64,000 nt of DNA from a candidate division BRC1 bacterium HGW-BRC1-1. GTDB lineage: Bacteria; Sumerlaeota; Sumerlaeia; Sumerlaeales; Sumerlaeaceae. The notes under the pieces were generated by a model. The model searched no databases. It saw nothing but the letters and a program-made list of their open reading frames with translations, and was not told the origin of the DNA. The DNA is taken from the NCBI GenBank assembly GCA_002842095.1, contig PHCB01000001.1:327929-391928 (forward strand), given 5' to 3'. Position numbers and translations under genes: made by a program. Position 1 is the stretch's first letter. The number at the start of each line of letters is the position of its first letter. Below, one piece after another: positions 26,649-35,843 of this stretch.

Positions 26649-26964
26649 CGAGGAATTTTTCCACGTGATAGATTATACTGCGGGTTTTAGATCCGCAGTC
26701 CCGTCACCTCTCTTCTGCCCCGCCGGGCGAAGAAAAGGCCCTCATGCTTTCCTCCCTTCCAGAGATACGATATATTTAGCCCCAACGGTTACGAGGGGCT
26801 GAAAAATCAAGAGCCACCCAACGCCTGCATCACATCTTTTGTTGCCATTAAGGTCCGCAGAGACACTGTTTAGCTGGCTGCGGTACGACCTTCGTAACAA
26901 CCCCACTTTTCACCCGAGGTGTATGATGCTTCCTTTAGTGTTTTGCCGTTGGATGGTAAAGTTG
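26649..26964. other. Intergenic region between divergent amidase and repeat-protein genes
   Basis: The 316-bp region should hold both promoters. The only structure I see is a 6-bp inverted repeat, AGCCCC (26778-26783) with GGGGCT (26795-26800), preceded by the AT-rich ATATATTT. No further gene is supported. Confidence 0.5.
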
Positions 26965-29901
26965 ATGAATCGTCAAGCGGCATTTTCATCTTTTTTAACT
27001 TGTTTATTGGTCATCCCAAATCTGGATGCCGGAGCCGCCACGGTACACGGGGTTGTAACCGACTCCAAACGGGAGCCTCTGCCCAACGCCGTGGTGCGTT
27101 TGGAGCCCAATGTGCCGTCTCCACTTTTCGCCGATGAAGTGCTTCCCGTTGCAGAAACACGGACCGATCGGGAGGGACGCTTCTCTCTTGAGCTGGATAC
27201 CACCGCTTCAATGGCCCTCACCGCGTCTGCTAAAGACAAGCGAACCGCGCGCTTTGAATTGACCCCGGAAGCAATGAAACGACCATTGATCGGCCTGGCC
27301 CTCGAACGAGGAGGGAACATCGCCGGACGCGTGACAGACCCCGAAGGCAAGCCGGTGGTGGGTGCCGCGATCGGTCCGCTCATGCCGTCCATCGATATGT
27401 CACCGGCGGATGCACAGAAGCTTATCCGTATGTGGACGAGCAGCGATGCCGAGGGGAAGTTCCGTTTTGAGGGTCTCGACAACGCAGCGGATTTTCATTT
27501 TACGGTACAGGCACCAGGTCTCCAAATAACCAATGTGACCGCCAAACCCGGTGCCGAGGATCTCAAGGTGAAGCTCGTCAAAGGGGGTTCGACCGTTCGG
27601 GGTGAGCTGGATTCCCGCGCGCGAAAGCCCGCTGATTTCGCGGGCACACCGGTGCGTATCAACGGCAATGGTTTCGATGTGTTGGTCCGTGCCGACACGC
27701 AGGGACGCTTCCGTGTGGAAGGATTGCCGAAGGGCGAATACTCGGTGGAGTCCCTTCCCGGACCGGATAGAATGGGTGAAGTGAAGACCATCGTCATGCC
27801 ACGCGACCACGACAAAACACTGGTGTTGGAGATGTCTGAAGGATACGTGATCGAAGGCACGACGGTCGATTTTGAAACTTCCGAACCGGTGGGTGGAGTG
27901 GGTTTGCGCGTCAACGGACGCGATGCGACCTCGGATCCCAATGGGCGATTCGTGATTGGCAGCCTGATGATGCGCGGATCGATGGATGTGGAGGTGCTGT
28001 CGGCGAGTGGTTTCACCGCCATGGACCCGACGATGACGGTGGAGAGCGATGGCCTGCATGACGTGAAAGATGTCGTGGTGCGGGTGCAGCGCCTGAGCGA
28101 ACTATCTGTGATGCTCACGGGTTTCGAAGCGTCCACCACTACCCCGGCGCGCCTGACGATGTTGACCCGCAATGACGCGGCGAGAAGTATATCGGTGACG
28201 ACAACACCCGTAACGGTGCGCGTGGTCGGTTCGAAAATCATGCACCTGTTCGCCACCGCAACCGATTACGCATCGGAAGTTGAAACCGCCACGTTAACCA
28301 CTTCAACGAACCTCTCGCTGGACCTGTCCATGGCCCCGCCGGCACGCCTGAAGGGGCGGGTGTTTATGGCGCCAAACGCGGGTAATTCCCAATCCAGCGC
28401 GAGCCTTGCGGGCACTCGCGTGGAACTGAGCGCCTCACCCGAAGGCATGCCGTTGGCCCAAACCGTAACCGGTGACGACGGATCTTTCGATATGCCCAAC
28501 CAGCCAACCGGCGCCCTGCTGGTAACGGCCATCAATGCGGAAGGGACACAGCGGGTGTCGGCGGAAGTTTTGTTAACGGCGGGCGAAACAACACTGGTGG
28601 AATTACGCCTCTCGGCGGGCCTGGAACTTTCGGGCATGGTGACTTCGCAAGGCGATCAACCCGTGCGAGGTGCGACGGTGCGTTGGTATGGCAAAGGCGC
28701 AACGGGCGTCACGGAGAGCGACGCCTTCGGGCAATTCGTTTTGCGCAATCTTGCATCTGAAAAAATCGACTTGGTGAAGGGCGAGATGGACGGTTTTCTT
28801 CCCGGCGAGGCTGGTCCTCTCACGCTTCCGGCCACGGGAGTAAAACTGATTTTGAAAAAGGCCCCGGCATTAAGGGCGCAGGTGGAAGGCGCAACTGAAA
28901 GCATCTGGTCTGTGCACCTCGTTCTCATGCAGCCGTGGGGCACGGGTGCTTATCCCGAGCAGCTCATGGGCCACACATCCGAAATGCGCACCATCTCGGG
29001 GGGCGGCGTGGCTGAATTTTCGCCCCGCGAGGATGGCCGCTACTTTGTGGTGGCAAAAGGCGATGGCAACCAAACGCTGGTGGGGGGACCGGTCGCATGG
29101 AAGACCGCCGAGGCGACCGATGTTGAACTGAAATTAAAGGCTGACCAGAAATCACAGATGGTCGTGAAGGGCGACTCTGGATCGCTCAATGGCGCCGTTA
29201 TAACCGCCACCAACATGACTCTGCCTGATAATGGAAGCGAGGGGCTGGAATTCTCCGACACCATGAAAGAGGGTCGGGCCCAGCTGGAAGGGCTTCCGGC
29301 GGGCGATTATCTGGTGGTGGCAGAAAGCGCTGCGGGCGGTGCAAGCGCTGTGAACGTGGAGGTGGTGCCTCCCTCCGCAGCCGAAGCGACCCTGGCGGAA
29401 ACCACGCTGAGCAACCTGAAGGGGTGGGTGAAATCTGCCGGACGCGGGGTTGCCGAAGCCGATGTAACCCTGCTGCCGCAGCAGGAAGGAGGCCCGACAC
29501 CTCGTTCGGTAAAAAGCGCTAGTGATGGATCCTTCGAGTTCGATGCCCTCTCGCCCAACAGCTATCTGGTGCAGGCGTCATGGAAGGATGGCGATAAAGT
29601 GCTGGCAGGTCAGTTGCCCGTGGATGTGAAACGGAACGAAGAAACCCCGGACTCTATCATCGATGTTACACCGGCTGAAAGCCTGAAGGTTGCCTTCCCG
29701 CCGGAGATGAAAATCGCCGTGGGCGAAAAGGTGAGCTTCACCAATCTCATCAGCCGTGTGGTGACAGAGGTGAAATGGAGCGAGACCGGAGCCACGGCAG
29801 AACTGACCGGCGGAAATTATGAAATATGGCGGGGTGATTCTGTGGCAGGAACGTCCGTGGTGGACAACGGGAAAGTGAGCTTCGAGGCATCGGGAGAATA
29901 G
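26965..29901 (+). CDS. Large exported protein with carboxypeptidase-regulatory-like (Ig-type) repeats
   Basis: The ATG at 26965 has GGATGG 8 bp upstream and starts a signal peptide (AFSSFLTCLLVIPNLDAGAA); an in-frame ATG at 26953 is possible. The 978-residue protein is a string of beta-sandwich repeats of the carboxypeptidase-regulatory/SpaA-like kind. Each opens with a motif such as VHGVVTDSKREPLPNAVV, IAGRVTDPEGKPVVGAA, LSGMVTSQGDQPVRGATV or LKGWVKSAGRGVAEADV. No catalytic domain or sortase signal is visible. It is likely a surface or periplasmic structural or binding protein. pdxH follows 57 bp downstream. Confidence 0.82.
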   Translation: MNRQAAFSSFLTCLLVIPNLDAGAATVHGVVTDSKREPLPNAVVRLEPNVPSPLFADEVLPVAETRTDREGRFSLELDTTASMALTASAKDKRTARFELTPEAMKRPLIGLALERGGNIAGRVTDPEGKPVVGAAIGPLMPSIDMSPADAQKLIRMWTSSDAEGKFRFEGLDNAADFHFTVQAPGLQITNVTAKPGAEDLKVKLVKGGSTVRGELDSRARKPADFAGTPVRINGNGFDVLVRADTQGRFRVEGLPKGEYSVESLPGPDRMGEVKTIVMPRDHDKTLVLEMSEGYVIEGTTVDFETSEPVGGVGLRVNGRDATSDPNGRFVIGSLMMRGSMDVEVLSASGFTAMDPTMTVESDGLHDVKDVVVRVQRLSELSVMLTGFEASTTTPARLTMLTRNDAARSISVTTTPVTVRVVGSKIMHLFATATDYASEVETATLTTSTNLSLDLSMAPPARLKGRVFMAPNAGNSQSSASLAGTRVELSASPEGMPLAQTVTGDDGSFDMPNQPTGALLVTAINAEGTQRVSAEVLLTAGETTLVELRLSAGLELSGMVTSQGDQPVRGATVRWYGKGATGVTESDAFGQFVLRNLASEKIDLVKGEMDGFLPGEAGPLTLPATGVKLILKKAPALRAQVEGATESIWSVHLVLMQPWGTGAYPEQLMGHTSEMRTISGGGVAEFSPREDGRYFVVAKGDGNQTLVGGPVAWKTAEATDVELKLKADQKSQMVVKGDSGSLNGAVITATNMTLPDNGSEGLEFSDTMKEGRAQLEGLPAGDYLVVAESAAGGASAVNVEVVPPSAAEATLAETTLSNLKGWVKSAGRGVAEADVTLLPQQEGGPTPRSVKSASDGSFEFDALSPNSYLVQASWKDGDKVLAGQLPVDVKRNEETPDSIIDVTPAESLKVAFPPEMKIAVGEKVSFTNLISRVVTEVKWSETGATAELTGGNYEIWRGDSVAGTSVVDNGKVSFEASGE

Positions 29902-29958
29902 GGGTGCCCCATCGCCGCGTACCAAAACGGTTCTTGCGCGATGTAAACATGAAACCCG

Positions 29959-30561
29959 ATGGTGCGGACCATGAGCAACGGTAACGATCCCATCGCGGAG
30001 TTCACCCGCCTTTTCACTCTGGCAAAGCAGCGAGAAACATCCGACGCCACCGCCATGACAGTGGCCACTGCAGACGCCGACGGCACGCCCCACGCGCGCA
30101 TGCTTCTGTTAAAACAAGTGGATGAGCGCGGCTTCGTGTTTTACTCCAACCGCAACAGCCCCAAGGGCGTGCAGTTGGCAGAAAATCCACGGGCGGCTCT
30201 CTGCTTTCATTGGCCTGTCATCAAATACCAGGTGCGCGTGGAAGGGCCGGTTTGTCACGCCGACGAGGATGAATCCGACGCCTATTACTGGTCGCGGGCG
30301 CGCGGAAGCCAGTTGGGAGCGTGGGCTTCGTACCAGAGCCAGCCACTGTCCAACCGGGCCGAACTGGTGGCGCGCTATTTACAATTAAAGTTGAAACACG
30401 CAGGGCGGCGCGTGCCCCGCCCTCCGCATTGGGGCGGCTATCTGCTGACGCCCCTGCGCATTGAGATTTGGAAAGACGGGCATTTCCGCCTGCATGACCG
30501 ATTCAATTACACGCGACCGGATGAGCAAAGCCCGTGGAAGTGCGAGCGGCTTTCGCCGTAA
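29959..30561 (+). CDS. pdxH: Pyridoxamine 5'-phosphate oxidase
   Basis: PdxH is the FMN enzyme that makes pyridoxal 5'-phosphate from its phosphorylated precursors. The 200 residues show family motifs: MTVATADADGTPHARMLLLK, FVFYSNRNSPKG, FHWPVIKYQVRVEG, YYWSRARGSQLGAWAS and, at the C-terminus, PPHWGGYLLTPLRIEIW with HDRFNYTR. A second ATG at 29971 begins MSNGNDPI and may be the real start, since neither site has a strong Shine-Dalgarno. It is convergent with the amidase gene. Confidence 0.96.
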   Translation: MVRTMSNGNDPIAEFTRLFTLAKQRETSDATAMTVATADADGTPHARMLLLKQVDERGFVFYSNRNSPKGVQLAENPRAALCFHWPVIKYQVRVEGPVCHADEDESDAYYWSRARGSQLGAWASYQSQPLSNRAELVARYLQLKLKHAGRRVPRPPHWGGYLLTPLRIEIWKDGHFRLHDRFNYTRPDEQSPWKCERLSP

Positions 30562-30594
30562 CTTTTCTTAACTCGCCTTGATTGAGGCGGCAAA

Positions 30595-32409
30595 CTATTG
30601 CCGGAGGAATTCCTCGATACCCAGGCGCACGCCGCGAGCGGTTTTCTTGCGGAATTCCGGATCGAGCATCTTCGCTTCATCCTCGGGGTTGGACATGAAA
30701 GCGTGTTCCACAAGCATGGAAGGCATCCAGGTGTTCGCCCGGATGGGTCCGTAATTGAACGACCCGACATTACCGAAATCACCCAGGCCGGTCTCCTGCA
30801 ACAGGTGGCGGTGGATGGCCGCCGAGAGATCGCGCGAGGCGGAATGCTTGTAATAAGTGCTGGTGCCCGACACCCGCAAATAGCCGCGTGCGCTACCCGC
30901 TGAGTTGGCATGAACGGAGATGAACAGATCGGCATCAGACGCGATGGCGCGACTGGTGCGTTCGCCCAGATTGGGGTCATCATCCCCCTCACGGACAATC
31001 ACGGTGCGTGCACCGGCGGCTTCAAGTTCGGCCTTCAACGCCTCCACCGTCATGCGGTTGATTTCCTTTTCAGGGATGCGGGTTGCTCCCACAGCTCCAA
31101 GATTGCGGGGTCCGCCGTGGCCCGGCTCAAGGGCTATCAGAAGCCCCGAAAGCGGCGACGAGACATTCGCAATTACCGGAGCCTTGCGCACGCGTATGCG
31201 AACCATGCTGGGTGTAACCTCGACCTTGTAGCCCCACAAGCGATCCTGGGCCAATTCGATTTTCACGCAAACCCTGTCGCGCAGGTGTTGCTCGACGGTA
31301 ACCTCACGAACCAGAGAAGCCGTGGCGGAATGGCTGAGCCACGTTGCCGCATGGTGTCCGCCGAAAAACTCGACCGTGATGGTGGGCGGGGCGGAAGTGG
31401 GCTGATCGCTGCTGACGATAAAAGGCACGGGCGAGCCATAAGGAATCGACACGACATCGCCTTCGGTGCCGCCTCCAACGGAAATGCTGGTGAATGTCAG
31501 ATAAGGAATCGCGGTTGCCGCTGACGCAACTTCCAGGTCCCCCTCGGAAATCCATCCGTCGAGTGTATTTGCCAGGCGAACCCGCACAGACGAACCTTTC
31601 TTTCCGGTGGCAAGCACGATGGTGCCGCTCGATAACTCGCCCATGAAGGGGCCGCCGAGGCGCACTTCATGAATGCCGTAGGCAACCGAAGCCCAGTCGC
31701 TGGTTACGCGCATGAGGCGCACTTGATTGGTGGACCAGAATCCAACCTTGGCCGGAGATGTTTCCACTAACTCGGAAGGTCCCTCAACCCCGCTCGCGGC
31801 CGTCAAAGTGAATTGAACCGAGGTTGTGTCGACGTCCTCGGTAATGGTTGGCACCATGAAATTCGCCCGATACTCCCCGGTCAGTTTTTTCGATTCCAGG
31901 TCGCGCTGTTCCTCAAGGGCAACCCACTGTCCCGCCACCTGAGCGATGACCGTGTGGCCTGAAGTGGCCCGCACCGCCAACGGCAGAACTTCGCCGGACT
32001 GAAGAACGAGGTCGCTCGATGGCTCGAAACTACCTTTAACAAACAGCAGCTTTTTCGACTTCGTCAGATCGATCGAAGGAGCAGGTTGCTCGCGCGTGAC
32101 CGTCAGAGTTACAGTTGAAGCAGCAGTCCCGGCTTTGGTTTCCACGACTTCGAAAGAGTTCGATCCCTCTTTGAGAGGAACCTGATCCATGACGAAAATC
32201 CCGGTCGAAAAAACCTTCGCGGCCTCGCCGTTTACGGTAACGGATGCATCCTTGTCGGCCTTGCCCAGCAAGTTCACGGCGGAAGCTGTTACGGTACTCG
32301 AAGTCTCGCTGGGTTGCAGCAACTCCAAAGCGACAGCGGGCTGCGTGGTTGCGATCATCAGAAATGCCGACGCCGCGAGGGGAAGAATATTGCGAAGTCC
32401 AAGGGACAT
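30595..32409 (-). CDS. N-acetylmuramoyl-L-alanine amidase (Amidase_3) with long N-terminal beta-domain region
   Basis: The frame is longer, but the ATG at 32409 has AGGAG with an 8-base spacer and begins a typical signal peptide (LRNILPLAASAFLMIATTQPAVA), giving 604 residues. Residues about 30-410 are beta-rich: two Ig-like domains, a possible SH3-like segment, and a part resembling the AMIN region (LRDRVCVKIELAQDRLWGY). The catalytic domain (about 425-604) has LIALEPGHGGP, EKEINRM, LFISVHANS and MLVEHAFMSN, so all zinc and catalytic residues are kept. It would split peptidoglycan during division or wall turnover. It follows the UGM gene by 132 bp on the same strand. Confidence 0.93.
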   Translation of the reverse strand: MSLGLRNILPLAASAFLMIATTQPAVALELLQPSETSSTVTASAVNLLGKADKDASVTVNGEAAKVFSTGIFVMDQVPLKEGSNSFEVVETKAGTAASTVTLTVTREQPAPSIDLTKSKKLLFVKGSFEPSSDLVLQSGEVLPLAVRATSGHTVIAQVAGQWVALEEQRDLESKKLTGEYRANFMVPTITEDVDTTSVQFTLTAASGVEGPSELVETSPAKVGFWSTNQVRLMRVTSDWASVAYGIHEVRLGGPFMGELSSGTIVLATGKKGSSVRVRLANTLDGWISEGDLEVASAATAIPYLTFTSISVGGGTEGDVVSIPYGSPVPFIVSSDQPTSAPPTITVEFFGGHHAATWLSHSATASLVREVTVEQHLRDRVCVKIELAQDRLWGYKVEVTPSMVRIRVRKAPVIANVSSPLSGLLIALEPGHGGPRNLGAVGATRIPEKEINRMTVEALKAELEAAGARTVIVREGDDDPNLGERTSRAIASDADLFISVHANSAGSARGYLRVSGTSTYYKHSASRDLSAAIHRHLLQETGLGDFGNVGSFNYGPIRANTWMPSMLVEHAFMSNPEDEAKMLDPEFRKKTARGVRLGIEEFLRQ

Positions 32410-32541
32410 GGAAAGGCTCCTGCCTGAAGGTGTTGAAGCCGATCGCATGGCTCCAAACAACTCAGAGAGAGCGGCCAACGATCGCTTGTGAGGTTTCATT
32501 GATAGTGAGCCCGCCTTTGGAAGTTTCAAGGCGGAAACAGA

Positions 32542-33936
32542 TTATCGGCGTGGTGCGTTCACGATTTCCGGATGATGCAGCGTGATCTCTTCGCCGCCTT
32601 GCAGAACGCTGTTTACCCATTCAACCCCCTGCATGAGCGAGTGGTCCTGGTTGCTCACCTCATAACGATGGGCTCCAAAGCGTCCGCGGGAGGAGATGCC
32701 AAGGGCGTCGAAGGCGGGCAGGAGTTGCGACAGGGCTTCGTCCCGCCGCAGGGCGGGCGTGGGATAGCCATGCTCCAGGCGGGTTTGCCAGGTGCTCACA
32801 ATCTGCTCGCGGCTTTCGATGAGGCGGGTGTTGAGCATCCCTTGTATCACTTCTTCAAGCCTCGCGGCCTCGTCGCCGGGAACGATTTTCTCGGGCGACT
32901 CGCTGACCTCTGCCATGAGGCTCCAGTTCTGCGTGATGTCGGGCACGTTGTTGGGCGAGTAATTGGAGAAAACGGTCACGCGATAAAACGGACAGTTCAT
33001 CTCGGGGAAATACATCCAGCATTTCTTTGCGAGATCCTCGCGCGGTGCACCCTTTAGACCCACACCAAAAATATGCGTGGCCGAGTGACGCAACATCGCC
33101 GCCCAGGGGGCGAGTTCTGTCTGGCCGGTTGCCTCCACCAGACGTTCAAGCGGGATGGTGGAGAGCAGGCGGTCGTAGGCCACCGTGCTGCCATCGGCGA
33201 GTCGTACCTCCCGCGCCTTTGCGTCCACCGAAACCACACGGGCGTTGAAACGCAGCCGCTCCGATGGCAACCGGTCGGCGCAAGCCCGCCACACCGCACC
33301 CGTGCCGCCATGTTTGGGAAACCGGAACGTGTTGTTGGGCCCCCAGGAGATGTCGTCGCGCTCCTCAAAAATATTGCGCAAGACCCGTTCGAGATCGACC
33401 ACCGCCACGCGCTCCCCGATCCACGAGAAATCCAGCGCCTCGGGCGGATAAGCCCACACCTTGTAATTGTAAGGCCGCATGAAAAGTTCGGCCAGACCGG
33501 TGCCGAAGGTGGCGTCGATCCACTCGCCAAAGTTCGCGGGTTTTTCATGGGCGGGGCCTTCCTTATATAAACGCACCAACCCCATCACGCAGGCCATCAT
33601 CTCCTCGCGAGGCAGACGGCGGATGTTCATCTGGAAGGGATACGGAATGAAGCGGTCACGCATCCACACCCAACTCTCGCGCTCATGCGTCAGCCACCCG
33701 TCGGCACCGAGCAGATCGTCCATCAGCCGGTCAAAGTAATCGTAGTGGGAAAACTGAACGTGACCGCCGAGGTCCCAAGTGAAGCCCTGTTCATCCACAA
33801 TGGACGCCGACAAACCGCCCGCATAGGGCGACTGCTCAAGGAGCGTCCAGTTGGCGTGACCCAGTTCATTCAGCCGCCACGCAGCCCCCAGCCCCGTGGG
33901 TCCCGCGCCAATAATCACAATCCGTTCGTTCGACAT
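32542..33936 (-). CDS. UDP-galactopyranose mutase, eukaryotic-type
   Basis: This FAD protein of 464 residues (ATG at 33936) would convert UDP-galactopyranose to UDP-galactofuranose. The N-terminal dinucleotide motif is GAGPTGLGAAWRLNELG. The sequence follows fungal UGM along its whole length rather than bacterial Glf: GGHVQFSHYDYFD, PYPFQMNI, LFMRPYNYKVWA, IGERVA, WGPNNTFRFPKHGGTG, CPFYRVTVFSNYSP, GYPTPALRRD and RYEVSNQDHS. His59, Arg176, Arg319, Tyr425 and Asn429 line up with the fungal residues I recall as His63, Arg182, Arg327, Tyr453 and Asn457. The comparison is from memory, not an alignment. A GT4 and a methyltransferase gene lie directly upstream. Protoporphyrinogen-oxidase-like annotation is likely to be wrong. 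Confidence 0.85.
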   Translation of the reverse strand: MSNERIVIIGAGPTGLGAAWRLNELGHANWTLLEQSPYAGGLSASIVDEQGFTWDLGGHVQFSHYDYFDRLMDDLLGADGWLTHERESWVWMRDRFIPYPFQMNIRRLPREEMMACVMGLVRLYKEGPAHEKPANFGEWIDATFGTGLAELFMRPYNYKVWAYPPEALDFSWIGERVAVVDLERVLRNIFEERDDISWGPNNTFRFPKHGGTGAVWRACADRLPSERLRFNARVVSVDAKAREVRLADGSTVAYDRLLSTIPLERLVEATGQTELAPWAAMLRHSATHIFGVGLKGAPREDLAKKCWMYFPEMNCPFYRVTVFSNYSPNNVPDITQNWSLMAEVSESPEKIVPGDEAARLEEVIQGMLNTRLIESREQIVSTWQTRLEHGYPTPALRRDEALSQLLPAFDALGISSRGRFGAHRYEVSNQDHSLMQGVEWVNSVLQGGEEITLHHPEIVNAPRR

Positions 33937-33969
33937 GGCCCACAATAAAGCGGGATGTGCGTCAGGCTG

Positions 33970-35175
33970 TCACGAACGAATTCCCGCAGCCTTCAATACT
34001 TCATTAAATTTTTCGCGATACGCCTTTGAGGAAGAAAAACGGAGCGCCCGTTCACGGCCGGCTTCGCCCATGACCTTTGCGCACGCCGGATCGTGCAGCA
34101 GTTGTCGAATGGCTCCAGCCACGGCGGTGGGGGCTGTGGGGTCCACCAGCAAACCGGTCACACCATCTTCAATGGCATCCACGGCTCCACCGCTGAGGCC
34201 ACCAATTACGGGTTTCCCCGCGAAGCCCGCCTCGGCGAAGACAATGCCGTAACCCTCACGCTCCCCATCGGGCATCTGGCGATTGGGCATCACGAACAGA
34301 TCACACGCATGGTACCATACTGCGAGATTCTCAACCCTCCCCAGAAACAGCACCCGGTCTTCCACCCCCAGTTGCTGCGCCAATGTTTCCAATTCCGCCC
34401 GCATTGGTCCTTCACCGGCGACAACGTAAACAAGGTCCGGATACTCCGCAGCGATAAGCGCCAGCGTTCGCAGGGTCACATCGATGCCCTTCCTGGGAAC
34501 CAACCTCGCAACTGTGAGCATGACCCGTTTGCTTTCGATGCCATGTTGACGGCGGAGGTTCTCGCCCTCGGTGGGAGACGTCACCAGTATCGTCTCGTCG
34601 GCAGGGGGAGGGCAAACCATCGGCGGGATTTTCACGGAAGGCTCCAGCGCCACGATCTCCGCAGCGCTCTCAGCCGTGAGGCAGGTTATGACGTCCGCCC
34701 CGCGAAGCACTGAGCGCAACCAGCCGAGCAGTCGCGCTCCCCGGGCATAAACCGTTACTTCCTCACCGTAGGTCATCACGATCACTGCGCTTCGGAACAT
34801 GCGTCGCAACCAGAGCGCAACGTTCCCCGCGGGAACAGCGTGTCCGGCGATAACAACATCGGCACCAAATCCGCCGCGCAACATCGCCAGAAACCAAACC
34901 CACGGACCAATGCAGGCGCGCGCAACGCGATTGACTAACTTGTGCCGACTGGAGCCCGCCTGAAAAAGAGCCGCCCAGACCAAGCTTCGCCTGATGGCAT
35001 ATGGTTCATCTCGATCGAAGGCCTGCTGTGCCCCGTGGCCGCTCGTCCCTTGCGGCACCATCACCACAACCCGATGTCCTGCTTCACACGCGCCGCGTGC
35101 GCACTCCAGCAAAACCGCCTCGGACCCCCCGATGTTCGGCGCGAACGTATCAGACAAAAAGAGGATTCGAGCCAT
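33970..35175 (-). CDS. Glycosyltransferase family 4
   Basis: The 401-residue GT-B enzyme starts MARILFLSDTFAPNIGGSEA, the typical GT4 N-terminal loop. The C-terminal nucleotide-sugar domain has VARLVPRKGID, YVVAGEGPMRAELE, VLFLGRVE and the E-x7-E motif in EREGYGIVFAEAGFAG. It transfers a sugar from an activated donor to a lipid or glycan acceptor with retention. The UGM gene 33 bp downstream suggests involvement in a galactofuranose-containing glycan, although GT4 enzymes are not the classical Galf transferases. The donor is unknown. Confidence 0.92.
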   Translation of the reverse strand: MARILFLSDTFAPNIGGSEAVLLECARGACEAGHRVVVMVPQGTSGHGAQQAFDRDEPYAIRRSLVWAALFQAGSSRHKLVNRVARACIGPWVWFLAMLRGGFGADVVIAGHAVPAGNVALWLRRMFRSAVIVMTYGEEVTVYARGARLLGWLRSVLRGADVITCLTAESAAEIVALEPSVKIPPMVCPPPADETILVTSPTEGENLRRQHGIESKRVMLTVARLVPRKGIDVTLRTLALIAAEYPDLVYVVAGEGPMRAELETLAQQLGVEDRVLFLGRVENLAVWYHACDLFVMPNRQMPDGEREGYGIVFAEAGFAGKPVIGGLSGGAVDAIEDGVTGLLVDPTAPTAVAGAIRQLLHDPACAKVMGEAGRERALRFSSSKAYREKFNEVLKAAGIRS

Positions 35176-35183
35176 GCGCCGGT

Positions 35184-35843
35184 TTACTCGCGGTCGATGA
35201 CCAGCAGAGTGAAATAACAGCGGCGCAGCGCGAGGTTCATCAGACTGTTCACGGGATGACGAAGATCGAATCGGCGTCGATAATCGAATGCGGTGACCCT
35301 GCCCTTTGCACCCGAACGCCGCAACGCACCTACGCCCCGCTCACGCCAGAATTCCAACGGCATGAGTCGCTCGTTGCCGAAATCATGCTCGGGGTAATTA
35401 GCGTTGGGCATGCTGGCCACCGTGCGCTTGGCGATCCGGATGCTCTCCGCCAGAAACGCCTCAATCTGGTCATCGCTGAAATGCTCAAGCACTCCCTGCG
35501 ACGCTGCCACATCGAACGCGTCGGTCTCCTCGCCGGTTGCAAATCCATCGGCCACCCGCAGATCGACTTTGGCGTTGAGGGCATCGGCATGACGGCGCGC
35601 TTCGACGATCACACCCTCTTCGATATCAAGTCCGGCCGATTCCAAGCCAAGCAATCCCATGAAAATTGCCACGTTTGCACCGCCGCAACCCACCTCCACA
35701 AATCGGCGGGGAGAGGTGGCGAGGCTTTCACGAACCAAAGGCCCATGGATGGAGAGGAAATCCAGAAATCCTTCCAACGACTGACCCACGAGATACTCGG
35801 TCCAGGCGCCGGATCCGGAGGTGTCAGAAGAGGAAGTGGTCAT
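35184..35843 (-). CDS. Class I SAM-dependent methyltransferase
   Basis: The product is 219 residues and cytosolic. SAM motif I is FVEVGCGGANVAIFMG, the acidic residue at the end of beta-2 is in AGLDIEEG, and post-I/II elements are RVADGFATGEETDAFDVAAS with GVLEHFSDD. This is a methyltransferase-11-like fold common in surface-glycan clusters. It shares one base with the glyQS stop (TGATG) and ends 8 bp before the GT4 start, so it is likely part of one transcript. Probable substrate: a sugar or a lipid-linked glycan (inference). Confidence 0.85.
   Translation of the reverse strand: MTTSSSDTSGSGAWTEYLVGQSLEGFLDFLSIHGPLVRESLATSPRRFVEVGCGGANVAIFMGLLGLESAGLDIEEGVIVEARRHADALNAKVDLRVADGFATGEETDAFDVAASQGVLEHFSDDQIEAFLAESIRIAKRTVASMPNANYPEHDFGNERLMPLEFWRERGVGALRRSGAKGRVTAFDYRRRFDLRHPVNSLMNLALRRCYFTLLVIDRE

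Noticed and set aside
30562..30594. Terminator between pdxH and the amidase gene
   Set aside because: Only a 4-5 bp CGCC/GGCG pairing with no T-run on either strand.
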